NCBI GenBank assembly: GCA_017472255.1
Contig: JAFUQU010000014.1
Location: 248,001 to 312,000 of the forward strand
Length of the DNA stretch: 64,000 bases
DNA from: Clostridia bacterium
GTDB lineage: Bacteria; Bacillota; Clostridia; Oscillospirales; CAG-272
Reading direction: 5' to 3'
How positions within the stretch are numbered: position 1 is the first letter of the stretch; the number at the start of each line of letters is the position of its first letter. The notes below the pieces were generated by a model that saw only the letters and a list, made by a program, of their open reading frames with translations, was not told the DNA's origin and ran no database searches. The translations under genes and the position numbers were made by a program. This document shows, one piece after another, positions 6,951 through 14,885 of the stretch.

Positions 6951-9911
6951 TTATTTCAGATAAATCTTATTTCCGGCGGTTTCCCAGGACACGTCGAACA
7001 GCAGCGCCAGATCGTCCAGCGTCAGCGTGGGGACGCCATCCTTGAGATAAGCGGGACGCACCAGCGTGTAATTTTCGCCGTTCTTTTCCGCGTAAGCCTG
7101 ACCGATGGTCAGCACTACACGGTTTTCGCCGTGCTGAAGCTCCAGACGCCCGTCATCCTTGAACCATTCGTAGCGCAGACCCAGCTCCCGCATGATTCCG
7201 CTGTCGGGATCCAGCGGGACGCAGATGTGACCGCTCTTTTTCTCAATGTAATCGCCGAAGAACAGCTGTCTGCCGCTCTTGCCGTAAACCGTCACATGAG
7301 GAACACCCGCATAGAGGGTGATGCTCTCCAGCTCGAAGCTGCCGGAATAGGTGGGGATGAACTGGATACCGTGGATTGTACCCGTCCACCAGGGCTTGGT
7401 GTCCAGATCAAACTGGTATTCCTTTCGGTTCCTATCATTGCACCAGAAGGATGCGGAGCCATTACGAATATTGTAATTATCCCGCTCCGGGCGGTTGGAC
7501 GGTACAAAATAAGCCACCGTAGGAGCTTTGTTGTCGCCGTGACGGTTGGTGATAACCGCTTTTCCGTAAGCGATGGTTGAAGCGTCGATGCCCGGTTCGA
7601 TCAGTTCCATCTCCGGGTAAGGCTCGGTGGCTTTGCCGCAGAGGCAGCCGTCCTTGATTTCCACGTCGGTCATCTTGTTAAAGCTCCACTTTTCCAGATC
7701 AGCCTGCGTCTTGAACTCATAGCATACAACCGGCGTATCGGTTTCTGGCAGAGGACGCACGTCATACTTGGTGCGTGCCAGCTTATGGCGCGACTGCACG
7801 CGCAGGTAGCAGAGACGCGCCCTTTGAGACTCGGTGGGAATGAGATCGGTATGCGGCTCATCTTCGCAGATTGCCTTGCGAACAGCGTCCAGATAGCCGA
7901 AGCCGTTCAGACCAGAGGGCATCATATAGGTACCCTCGCCATACTCGTTCCATGTGGACAGATGCAGCAGGCGGGATTTCCATGTACCCTGCTCAAACTT
8001 GGGAAGCAGCTCGTTCTGGCAGTAAACCAAACCGTTGTACATATCCTGTGCCGCCAGGTTCGGTCGGCGGTCGCCGCCCCAGCCGATGTTCTTGAAGCCG
8101 ACGCTGACCGTGGGAACGATATGTACGGCATTCTGTGCAATACGGTCGTTGTTGGCGGTGATGTTGGTCTCCAGCTTGTAGCCGTCGGCGCCCCAATGGT
8201 AGGCATGGAAAGCGTCGAAGCCCAGACGCTTCAAATCGCGCGGATCGGCGTGGCAGCCCATGACGATCAGGTCGTCATAGCCCAGCTTCTTCACTTCGTC
8301 GCGCAGGTACTGCAAGCCCTCACGCACACAGGCTTCGCCGCCCAGATCCTTCTCGACGCACCAGACGCCGAAACAGCTCATGATGGCCTTGTTGTCAATG
8401 CGCATATAGCGCGGGTCGGAGAAGAAATAATCCAGCCAGTAGGGAACCAGATTCTGCTTGAAGTCGTCCAGGCAGGTGGGGTGATGGCAGTTTGCCGCTT
8501 CCCAGAGCAGGGCGAATTTCTCCATTTCCGCGTACTTGGCATAGAAGTGACCGTCCAGCCAGGCATGATGCAGGTGGGTGGACTTGATGGGCGCGCGTTC
8601 CTCGGCGGAATACCAGCAGTACAGCTCGTAGTCAATGCCGTGCTCTACCATGTACTTGATTTCCCAGTCGGAGGTTTCCGGCAGGCCCTCGTCGTAATAG
8701 CCCAGCACCGGTTTCAGATCGTCATAGGGAGAGATGGTGTCCCAGCCGAAGTGCGTGCCTTCCCGCCAGAGCGAGCAGATGTTCATGCCCACCACATAGT
8801 CGCCCTTCTTTTTCGGAACGATGGGGGCGGGAACGTAATCTTCCGGTTCTTCGGGCTTAACCCATGCTTTCATATCCGAGAACATGAGTGCCGAATCTTC
8901 GTAGGCTTCGTAGACAATGCGCACGCCGTCGATGACAGGAACGGCGTTTTCGAAGGGCAGTGTCTGCGTCTTTTTGCCGTTGAGCCAGATCAGCGCGGTC
9001 TGATTTTCCGTGTCAGCCTCAATGCGCAGGGTCTGCCAGACGTTGATATGGTGAGGACGCAGTTGGGAGCCGCCGCTGCAAAGCAGTTCGCCTTCATCCC
9101 AGACCGAGACGGCTGTCTTCCCGTCGCCGGTGACAGCGGCGGCGAAGCGTCCCTTCTTCTCGGTCATCAGATATTTCATTTCGTAGACCACGACGCCGTC
9201 CGCAGGGGTAAAGGTGCGGATGGTGCTGGTTACATCGCCGGCTTTATTGCGGGAGATGTAGGTGAATTCGTTCTTGCCCTCCACCCGGTAATCGCTTGTT
9301 ACCGAAGCAGTTGCGGGCGCGTTTACCGTGTATGCGTCGGGCATTTCACCCACGTAGGGGTTGAGGTTGTGATCGTTGTACAGATAGTTAACGTACAGCT
9401 TGGCAAAGCTGAAAATCGCCGCGCCGATGGAGCCTTTGTTATAGCCCACGCGCAGGCAGGTGAACACAGGCTCGTCGGTCAGCGCGACCCGTCCGCAGGA
9501 GCGGGCATCCACGGTAATATCGGCGATCCCGGCTTCCAGATCAGCACGGATGACAACATAATGATCGCCGAAGCCGAACGCACACAGTTCACGGTCTTCC
9601 GCATAGAGCTTTTCGCCCGCGGTGCGAAGCGTCAGGAACGCATCGGTGCGCGAGCCGAGGAAGATCGACAGACCGTCGCCTTCCTGATTGGTCAGGCGGG
9701 CTTCCAACGTCAGCACGCCGCCTTCGAAGCGGTTGCAGTCGCGGCGGAGATAGACATCTCCGCTGCCGTCGGCGGTTATCTTCCAGCGGCTTCCGTCCAT
9801 TCCGCCGGTGGTGGTGCCGTCGGCGATGAAGTCCCAGTGGGTCCGCAGACCGCCCCAGCCGGAGATCGAGTCGTCATCGATCAGATAAACTGCGTCTTTG
9901 ATGTTTAGCAT
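6951..9911 (-). CDS. Multidomain GH99/WbsX-like protein with beta-sandwich and amine-oxidase-like stalk domains
   Basis: 986 aa. Residues about 1-190 and 200-360 look like LamG/DUF1080-type beta-sandwiches. Residues about 365-690 form a WbsX/GH99-like TIM barrel: GYYDEGLPETSDWEIKYM, YCWYSAEE, and NEYGEGTY at about 655-661, which corresponds to the NEW-x-EGT motif of that family. A third beta-sandwich (about 715-875) precedes a C-terminal copper-amine-oxidase-N-like stalk domain (about 880-986, with VRPAYLKDG). No signal peptide or lipobox is present although the stalk domain is normally extracellular. GRGAGGG-type ribosome site just before ATG 9911. It is first in an operon with the GH36 enzyme. 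An endo-acting glycosidase is likely but the substrate is unknown. Confidence 0.7.
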   Translation of the reverse strand: MLNIKDAVYLIDDDSISGWGGLRTHWDFIADGTTTGGMDGSRWKITADGSGDVYLRRDCNRFEGGVLTLEARLTNQEGDGLSIFLGSRTDAFLTLRTAGEKLYAEDRELCAFGFGDHYVVIRADLEAGIADITVDARSCGRVALTDEPVFTCLRVGYNKGSIGAAIFSFAKLYVNYLYNDHNLNPYVGEMPDAYTVNAPATASVTSDYRVEGKNEFTYISRNKAGDVTSTIRTFTPADGVVVYEMKYLMTEKKGRFAAAVTGDGKTAVSVWDEGELLCSGGSQLRPHHINVWQTLRIEADTENQTALIWLNGKKTQTLPFENAVPVIDGVRIVYEAYEDSALMFSDMKAWVKPEEPEDYVPAPIVPKKKGDYVVGMNICSLWREGTHFGWDTISPYDDLKPVLGYYDEGLPETSDWEIKYMVEHGIDYELYCWYSAEERAPIKSTHLHHAWLDGHFYAKYAEMEKFALLWEAANCHHPTCLDDFKQNLVPYWLDYFFSDPRYMRIDNKAIMSCFGVWCVEKDLGGEACVREGLQYLRDEVKKLGYDDLIVMGCHADPRDLKRLGFDAFHAYHWGADGYKLETNITANNDRIAQNAVHIVPTVSVGFKNIGWGGDRRPNLAAQDMYNGLVYCQNELLPKFEQGTWKSRLLHLSTWNEYGEGTYMMPSGLNGFGYLDAVRKAICEDEPHTDLIPTESQRARLCYLRVQSRHKLARTKYDVRPLPETDTPVVCYEFKTQADLEKWSFNKMTDVEIKDGCLCGKATEPYPEMELIEPGIDASTIAYGKAVITNRHGDNKAPTVAYFVPSNRPERDNYNIRNGSASFWCNDRNRKEYQFDLDTKPWWTGTIHGIQFIPTYSGSFELESITLYAGVPHVTVYGKSGRQLFFGDYIEKKSGHICVPLDPDSGIMRELGLRYEWFKDDGRLELQHGENRVVLTIGQAYAEKNGENYTLVRPAYLKDGVPTLTLDDLALLFDVSWETAGNKIYLK

Positions 9912-9923
9912 AATTTTTCCCTC

Positions 9924-9935
9924 CCTGTATACAGG
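9924..9935. promoter_or_regulatory. 12-bp palindrome in the leader, possible operator
   Basis: CCTGTATACAGG is a perfect palindrome just downstream of the predicted transcription start of the glycosidase operon and immediately before its GGGAGGG ribosome site. It could be a repressor operator or a small hairpin masking translation. No regulator gene lies next to it. Confidence 0.4.
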
Positions 9936-9953
9936 TAATATGGTGTTGGGTTC

Positions 9954-9982
9954 ATTATATCATAGTTTTTCGGGAAATGCAA
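9954..9982 (-). promoter_or_regulatory. Sigma-A promoter of the GH99-like/GH36 operon
   Basis: On the minus strand TTGCAT (9982-9977), a 17-nt spacer, and TATAAT (9959-9954). The start codon at 9911 follows 42 nt after the -10. Confidence 0.8.
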
Positions 9983-10021
9983 GGCAAATTCGCATATAAA
10001 TCGTGCATTTTCGTACATTTC

Positions 10022-10056
10022 AAAAAACAGAGGACGCTGTGTGGCAGCGTCCTCTG
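10022..10056 (-). terminator. Intrinsic terminator of the solute-binding protein gene
   Basis: A 12-bp GC-rich stem (arms 10028-10039 and 10045-10056) with a 5-nt loop is followed on the minus strand by six T residues (10027-10022). It lies just after the stop codon at 10064. Confidence 0.9.
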
Positions 10057-10063
10057 GGGCGTA

Positions 10064-12703
10064 TTATTCGCTGAGCTTGATTTTAACGCGGCTGTTGATG
10101 ATCTTGACCGTTTCGTCGAGGGATTTGGTGCCGTTGAAGTAATACTGCGCGTCCTCGTAGATGATCGCCATGAGCTCGGTGTCGTAAGATCGCACCATCG
10201 TGATGGAATCGAACAGCTCCATCAAATCAGCCTTGTCCTCATCGGTGATCGTGTAGGCCACGGTGTTGGGACTGCTGATGATCTGCTGGTCGAACTCCTG
10301 ATAGCCGCCGTCCTCGGCAAAGTGACGACCGCCTACGCTGCCGCCGATTTCCAGCACGTCGGGATTGGTTTTGGACTGCGCCGCCAGACTGTAGAAATAG
10401 TAGTGCTCCAGCGTTTCAAACATCAGCTCCAGCGTCTGTGTCGAACAGGAGAAGCCGTTCTCCGGGATGAAGGTGCTATTGTAAAGATTCTCCGCGTCCG
10501 CGTCGTAAATCCACTCTGTCCGCTGGCTTTCCAGACAGGACTTAATGAATTCCCACGCGCCGTCGGGATTCATGCATTGCTTCGTGATGGCGAGACAGGT
10601 CATGGGAACGATGACGGTGCCGCAGTCCCCCTCAGCGGGGAAGCCGAGGTAGGTCAGGTCGTCGCCGCTGAAAAAGCAATAGCGGTTGGTCAGGAAATCC
10701 TGCACGCTGTCAATAAGATTGACCGCACGGACGGCGATGGTTCCGTCTTTGTACATGGTGGGAGCGACGCCGTTGGGTGAGCGGTGGACGCTGGCGGTTT
10801 TGCACAGCTCCAGCAGGGTGGAGAGACTGTCACCCATGGTGAAGCGGGCGTTTTCGTAGTCCACATAGCTGCCAAGGGTGCTGGGAAGCAGCACACGGAG
10901 CAGCATATTGGGGTTGTCCACACCGGTATTTCCGTTGATATCCAGCAGATAGGCGCCCTTTTTCAGGGAGGATGCGTAGTCGGACAGTTCCTCAATGTTC
11001 CAGCCGGTGAGTTTACCTGCGGAAGCTTTGTTGGCGGCGATGGTGGAGATGCCGAACTGGATGGTCAGATAAGGCAGTTCGCCGTCGTTGTTTTCGAAAG
11101 GCTCCAGCACACAGGAGACGAAGGCGTTCCGGCTGTACGCCGCGTCCTTGTCCATGAAGTCGTAGAGATTGCGGAAGATGTCCAGATCGGCGAAGGGCTC
11201 GGGAGCCATGTCTGAGTCAAACAGAATCATATCTGGGACTTCGCCCGACAGGATTTCCTTGATCAGCTGATTGTTGGCAGACAGGTCGTTCTCCATGGTG
11301 TACGGCACCATTTCCACCCGGTAGTTTTCGCTTTGCAGATTGAAGCTCTTAACGTAGTTTTCAATGACTTTCGCATTTTGAGGGTCGTTGGATGCTACAT
11401 AAGCGAGCTTGATCAGTGTTTTGTTTACCGTTTTACCCGGCTCGTGACCGGCGATATCAGCGGTAGTAAACAGACCGATGCGCAGCTCATCGGTGGAAGG
11501 GTCTTTCACTTTGATGAAGATGTGGTCTGCATCAACCACGGACACTTCTTCTACCATGTTGTAGGTCAGGTCAAATTCCACCCATGTCAGCAGCGTAACC
11601 GGGGATCCATCGCCGCTGACAGCCTGAATGCCGTTGGAAGTGACCCAGAAGGCGTCATAGCCAGGGGCGAACTGAGGGAACGTGGTGATGCTTTCAGACA
11701 GCGGAATTTCCTCGCCGAGCTGCTGGTTTTCATCGTCAAAGGGAATATTCATATACTGTCGCTGATTGACGGTGTACTTCAGATAGCAGTATACGGCGTT
11801 TCCGTCCGCGTCGAGGGTCAGGTGAAAGGAATGCCCGGTGCGTGTGGTTCCGGGGATTTCGACCGAATAGAGCTTTTCGCCCTCGGGGGAAATGACGTGT
11901 ACGGTGGAGCCGATATAGAAATAGCTGTTCCCGTTTTTCGCGACGACGTAGTCGCTAACATCGCTAATAAGTTTGAAATAAGGATAGATTGAAGTGGCAT
12001 CTATTGTCAAGATGCGATTCCCCTCACTATCCCAGCGGGCAAAGGAAAACGGTGTATTTTGTTCAGTTGTACCATCCGAGTTTATCTTTATGGTTGCGTT
12101 CCCGATTAAGAAAGCTGAAAATCCACCGTCCGGTGTTGATTTTAAGTGATATAATACAGGATATCCATGTGTTAAGCGAGTATCAGGATCGTTGGCGTAA
12201 AAAAATTCAAAGTCATATATTTCGTAATTCAGAGTGTACGGCGAAATAAGCATGAGCTTTTTGGGCGGGGTTGGGGTATAAGTGATTTGGGTTATCTGAC
12301 CTTTAGCATATGCATCTGCTATACTCTGTCCTGCGGTTGTTTCCACCTTGTCAAGTGTTTGTGGTTCCAATACCCGGTCCCTATGATAGAATGGTATACA
12401 AAAATATCCATTATTAGAAACAAAGGATTGATCAATAAAGTTAAGTTCTTTGGTTTCTACCTCAGTATCGCTGGCTGTCTTCTTATAATTTTGGTTATAG
12501 GTATAATCGTACTCATATTCTCCCTCTGAATTCAATTCGCCGTGGGGAAACTCAACCCAGTATATTTTGTAGCCGTTTTGATTTATGAAAGCGACAGGCT
12601 GTGGTGTGCCCCTATCGTTTGCATCTAATGTATTCTCACATCCGCATAGCGAGAATGTCAATAGGCATATAGAGAAGAAAAAACAGAATATTTTTTTAAT
12701 CAT
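10064..12703 (-). CDS. Extracellular solute-binding lipoprotein (family 1-like, enlarged)
   Basis: 879 aa from ATG 12703, which has AGAGG 5 nt upstream. A longer in-frame start at 12739 lies inside the terminator hairpin at 12721-12763 and is rejected. The signal peptide ends in the lipobox LCGC with acylated Cys22. Residues about 40-410 are beta-rich and propeller-like. The C-terminal half (about 420-870) is a family 1 periplasmic-binding fold: IKLAYVASNDPQNAKVIENY, GEVPDMILFDSD, WEFIKSCLES, as in sugar ABC binding proteins. A normal member is about 430 aa, so this is twice the usual size. No permease or ATPase gene is adjacent. The 5' third is visibly more A/T-rich than the rest. The ligand is unknown, probably a carbohydrate. 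Confidence 0.75.
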   Translation of the reverse strand: MIKKIFCFFFSICLLTFSLCGCENTLDANDRGTPQPVAFINQNGYKIYWVEFPHGELNSEGEYEYDYTYNQNYKKTASDTEVETKELNFIDQSFVSNNGYFCIPFYHRDRVLEPQTLDKVETTAGQSIADAYAKGQITQITYTPTPPKKLMLISPYTLNYEIYDFEFFYANDPDTRLTHGYPVLYHLKSTPDGGFSAFLIGNATIKINSDGTTEQNTPFSFARWDSEGNRILTIDATSIYPYFKLISDVSDYVVAKNGNSYFYIGSTVHVISPEGEKLYSVEIPGTTRTGHSFHLTLDADGNAVYCYLKYTVNQRQYMNIPFDDENQQLGEEIPLSESITTFPQFAPGYDAFWVTSNGIQAVSGDGSPVTLLTWVEFDLTYNMVEEVSVVDADHIFIKVKDPSTDELRIGLFTTADIAGHEPGKTVNKTLIKLAYVASNDPQNAKVIENYVKSFNLQSENYRVEMVPYTMENDLSANNQLIKEILSGEVPDMILFDSDMAPEPFADLDIFRNLYDFMDKDAAYSRNAFVSCVLEPFENNDGELPYLTIQFGISTIAANKASAGKLTGWNIEELSDYASSLKKGAYLLDINGNTGVDNPNMLLRVLLPSTLGSYVDYENARFTMGDSLSTLLELCKTASVHRSPNGVAPTMYKDGTIAVRAVNLIDSVQDFLTNRYCFFSGDDLTYLGFPAEGDCGTVIVPMTCLAITKQCMNPDGAWEFIKSCLESQRTEWIYDADAENLYNSTFIPENGFSCSTQTLELMFETLEHYYFYSLAAQSKTNPDVLEIGGSVGGRHFAEDGGYQEFDQQIISSPNTVAYTITDEDKADLMELFDSITMVRSYDTELMAIIYEDAQYYFNGTKSLDETVKIINSRVKIKLSE

Positions 12704-12720
12704 ATAGACCTCTGATTCTG

Positions 12721-12763
12721 AAAAAACTATGAAGCGCATATTTGAAACACGCGCTTCATAGTT
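12721..12763 (-). terminator. Intrinsic terminator or attenuator upstream of the solute-binding gene
   Basis: A 13-bp perfect stem (12725-12737 with 12751-12763) is followed on the minus strand by a run of T residues (12726-12721). It ends the small secreted-protein transcript, and only about 6 nt separate it from the ribosome site of the downstream solute-binding gene, so it may act as an attenuator for that gene. Confidence 0.8.
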
Positions 12764-12790
12764 AGATGATTTATTTACTCAAGTCAGCGC

Positions 12791-13174
12791 TTATCTCCAA
12801 CCGCCGCCCATTAAGTAAACAGGGCAGTCTGTGTGGCACGTGAATCCATAATCATAGATATTACTGCAACCGCTGCACTGATACCACTGAACATGGGAAC
12901 TTCCATTGCACGTTTCAGCGACAACACTATAACTATGGTCATAATACGTATAAGTACCGTATCCTTCGTATTCGTAACCACAATCGTCGCAAGTGTAGAC
13001 AAATCTTGCATTTTGCGTCATCAGACACCCGTCGGAGCGAGTAGGGGAGCCAATATCCTCTACCGGCGATCCGGTTAAGTGAGGATGCATACAAGCCCCA
13101 TCGTCCGCCGCAACCAACACGCCGCACGTCGCCACCATGGCAACCATCAGCAACAGGGAAAGCACTCTTTTCAT
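12791..13174 (-). CDS. Small secreted Cys-rich protein of unknown function
   Basis: 127 aa. A clear signal peptide (MKRVLSLLLMVAMVA then a cleavage-like region near ADD) is followed by a tyrosine-rich mature part with CDDC and CSGC pairs and two further Cys in CHTDC. This suggests a zinc-ribbon-like or disulfide-bonded mini-domain. I do not recognise the family. The strong promoter at 13234-13262 serves this gene, and a terminator follows it. Its base composition is more A/T-rich than the surroundings, as is the 5' end of the next gene. GGGGGG-rich ribosome site upstream of ATG 13174. Confidence 0.65.
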   Translation of the reverse strand: MKRVLSLLLMVAMVATCGVLVAADDGACMHPHLTGSPVEDIGSPTRSDGCLMTQNARFVYTCDDCGYEYEGYGTYTYYDHSYSVVAETCNGSSHVQWYQCSGCSNIYDYGFTCHTDCPVYLMGGGWR

Positions 13175-13233
13175 AGGTAAAACCCCCCGATAAAATTAGA
13201 TTACAAGTACGTTTTTTTCGTCCTTGTGCCTAT

Positions 13234-13262
13234 ATTATACCATAAAATTTTCCTGCTGTCAA
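13234..13262 (-). promoter_or_regulatory. Consensus sigma-A promoter of the small secreted-protein gene
   Basis: On the minus strand TTGACA (13262-13257), a 17-nt spacer, and TATAAT (13239-13234): an exact match to both consensus hexamers. Confidence 0.9.
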
Positions 13263-13326
13263 GAAAATTTTTGTCATTTTTATCCGTCATGCCCACTAAA
13301 ATCTCTGCGTGAATTTTGTGGAAAAG

Positions 13327-14211
13327 CTATATCTCCCCTCCCATCGAGCTTCCGCGTATCTCCGCAATGGCGCGGCGTATGGATTCCGTGAGGTACTTAC
13401 GCCGGTTGTACACAATAAAATACCGCCGCCGGAAGCGTCCGTCGGTCAGGGTCAGCTCCCGCAGCCGTCCGGTGGACAGATCGTCCGCCACCAGCTCACG
13501 AGGCATGATCGTTACGCCGAACCCCGCCCGCGCTAGTTTCAAGAGGCACAGATCGCTGGAGCTTTCCACGCTGGGATGCACCACGCAGTCGTGCTCGCGG
13601 AACACGGTATCGGTACAAAGACGGCTGCCGCTGCCCTTCTCACGCAGCATCAGACGAAGCTCCGACAGCTCCTCCACGCTGATCTGTTCCGCCGCGTTGA
13701 ATCCGGGCGCGCATACAATCGCCATGTCCGCCGCGTGCAGCGGAAGCACCACACGGTTGGTATCGTCCGGCAGACCGTCCACAATGGCGAAATCGATCTC
13801 TCCCGCGGACAGGCGGCGTTCAATGGTCTGGGTGTTGTCCACGAAAACCTTTAGCGTCAGCTGCGGCAGCTCGCGTTCCAGCGTCCGAAGCACCGGCTCC
13901 AGCATGGTTTCGCCTACCGTTACATTGACGTCGATGGTACACGAGACGAAGCTGTCCCCGTCCCGCAGAACTTTCTCGGCTTCGTCGAATTGATCAAGCA
14001 GGTTCTCGGCGTAGCGCAGCAGCACGCTCCCAGCCTCGGTCAGGCAGATTCGCCGTCCAATGCGGTCGAACAGGCGGGTGTGGTAGTAGCTTTCCAGCTC
14101 CCGAACAGCGATGCTGACGGCGGGTTGGGTCATATTTAGCTTTTCGGCGGCGTGGGTTATGCTTCCGGCGGCGCAGACTTCCTTGAAGATTTGCAGGTGG
14201 CGTATGGTCAT
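13327..14211 (-). CDS. LysR-family transcriptional regulator
   Basis: 294 aa, the usual LTTR length. The N-terminal winged HTH is clear (HLQIFKEVCAAGSITHAAEKLNMTQPAVSIAVRELE), followed by the linker helix and a two-lobed effector domain of about 200 residues (FAIVDGLPDD, LREKGSGSR). LTTRs bind a dyad next to a divergent promoter. Here the gene diverges from the chromate transporter pair, and a dyad sits beside the transporter promoter (14236-14256), so control of those genes is likely. The effector is not known. Confidence 0.9.
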   Translation of the reverse strand: MTIRHLQIFKEVCAAGSITHAAEKLNMTQPAVSIAVRELESYYHTRLFDRIGRRICLTEAGSVLLRYAENLLDQFDEAEKVLRDGDSFVSCTIDVNVTVGETMLEPVLRTLERELPQLTLKVFVDNTQTIERRLSAGEIDFAIVDGLPDDTNRVVLPLHAADMAIVCAPGFNAAEQISVEELSELRLMLREKGSGSRLCTDTVFREHDCVVHPSVESSSDLCLLKLARAGFGVTIMPRELVADDLSTGRLRELTLTDGRFRRRYFIVYNRRKYLTESIRRAIAEIRGSSMGGEI

Positions 14212-14235
14212 AGTGTCCTCCCATAAGGAAATACT

Positions 14236-14256
14236 TATGTTAATTATTTTAACATA
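14236..14256. promoter_or_regulatory. Probable LysR operator
   Basis: TATGTTAA and TTAACATA form an 8-bp inverted repeat with a 5-nt centre, matching the T-N11-A layout of LysR boxes. It lies 4 nt upstream of the -35 of the divergent transporter promoter, the usual activator position. Confidence 0.7.
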
Positions 14257-14260
14257 TGGA

Positions 14261-14289
14261 TTGATTTATGTCAAGAGGATGTATATAAT
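14261..14289 (+). promoter_or_regulatory. Sigma-A promoter of the chromate transporter pair
   Basis: TTGATT (14261-14266), a 17-nt spacer, and TATAAT (14284-14289), 32 nt before the TTG start at 14322. Confidence 0.8.
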
Positions 14290-14321
14290 AATAGTATCAA
14301 ATAGCTATGGGAGGTTTTCCT

Positions 14322-14885
14322 TTGAACAAAAGCAAACTCAAGCTGCTGCTCGATATTCTGATCAGCTACATTAAGATCGGTGCGTTCACCTTCGGCGGCG
14401 GATACGCGATGATTCCGCTGATCCAGAGGGAAGCGGTGGAAAAGCATCACTGGGTCACTGATGACGACATCCTTGAAATCATCTCCATCGCCGAATCCAC
14501 CCCCGGCCCCTTCGCTATCAACTCGGCTACCTTCATAGGCTACCGTGTCTGCGGATTCTGGGGGTCCTTCTGCGCCACCTTCGGTGTGGTGCTGCCGTCC
14601 TACGTCATTATTACGCTGATTGCCTATCTGCTGCGTTCCTTCCTCGAAATTCAGGTGGTGCAGTACGCATTCTGGGGTATCCGTGCCGGTGTGCTGGCGC
14701 TGATTCTCAAGGCGTTCGTCACCATGTTCAAGAAAGCGAAGAAGGGCGTCGTTGCTTACGTTGCCATGTCGTTGGCATTTCTGTTAGCGGTGTTCACCGA
14801 GATGAAAGTGATCTTTATCGTGATCATCTGTGCCATCATCGGTCTTGTGGCTTCACTGATCGCTGAAAGGAGGGAAAAGCAGTGA
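14322..14885 (+). CDS. Chromate transporter, first half-size subunit (CHR family)
   Basis: 187 aa from TTG 14322. The in-frame ATG at 14307 contains the GGGAGG ribosome site within its own codons, so TTG eight nt after that site is the better start. The signature FGGGYAMIPLIQRE, with ESTPGPFAINSATFIGY, is that of short-chain CHR proteins, which work as pairs of six-TM halves in opposite orientation and export chromate or another oxyanion by exchange. It is the first gene of a two-gene operon overlapping the next gene by 4 nt. In gut anaerobes the physiological substrate is uncertain. Confidence 0.88.
   Translation: MNKSKLKLLLDILISYIKIGAFTFGGGYAMIPLIQREAVEKHHWVTDDDILEIISIAESTPGPFAINSATFIGYRVCGFWGSFCATFGVVLPSYVIITLIAYLLRSFLEIQVVQYAFWGIRAGVLALILKAFVTMFKKAKKGVVAYVAMSLAFLLAVFTEMKVIFIVIICAIIGLVASLIAERREKQ

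Noticed and set aside
7785..9908. A 707-codon open frame antisense to the 986-aa glycosidase-like gene
   Set aside because: Low-complexity Val/Gly/Ala-rich product with no domain; a result of GC-rich codon bias.
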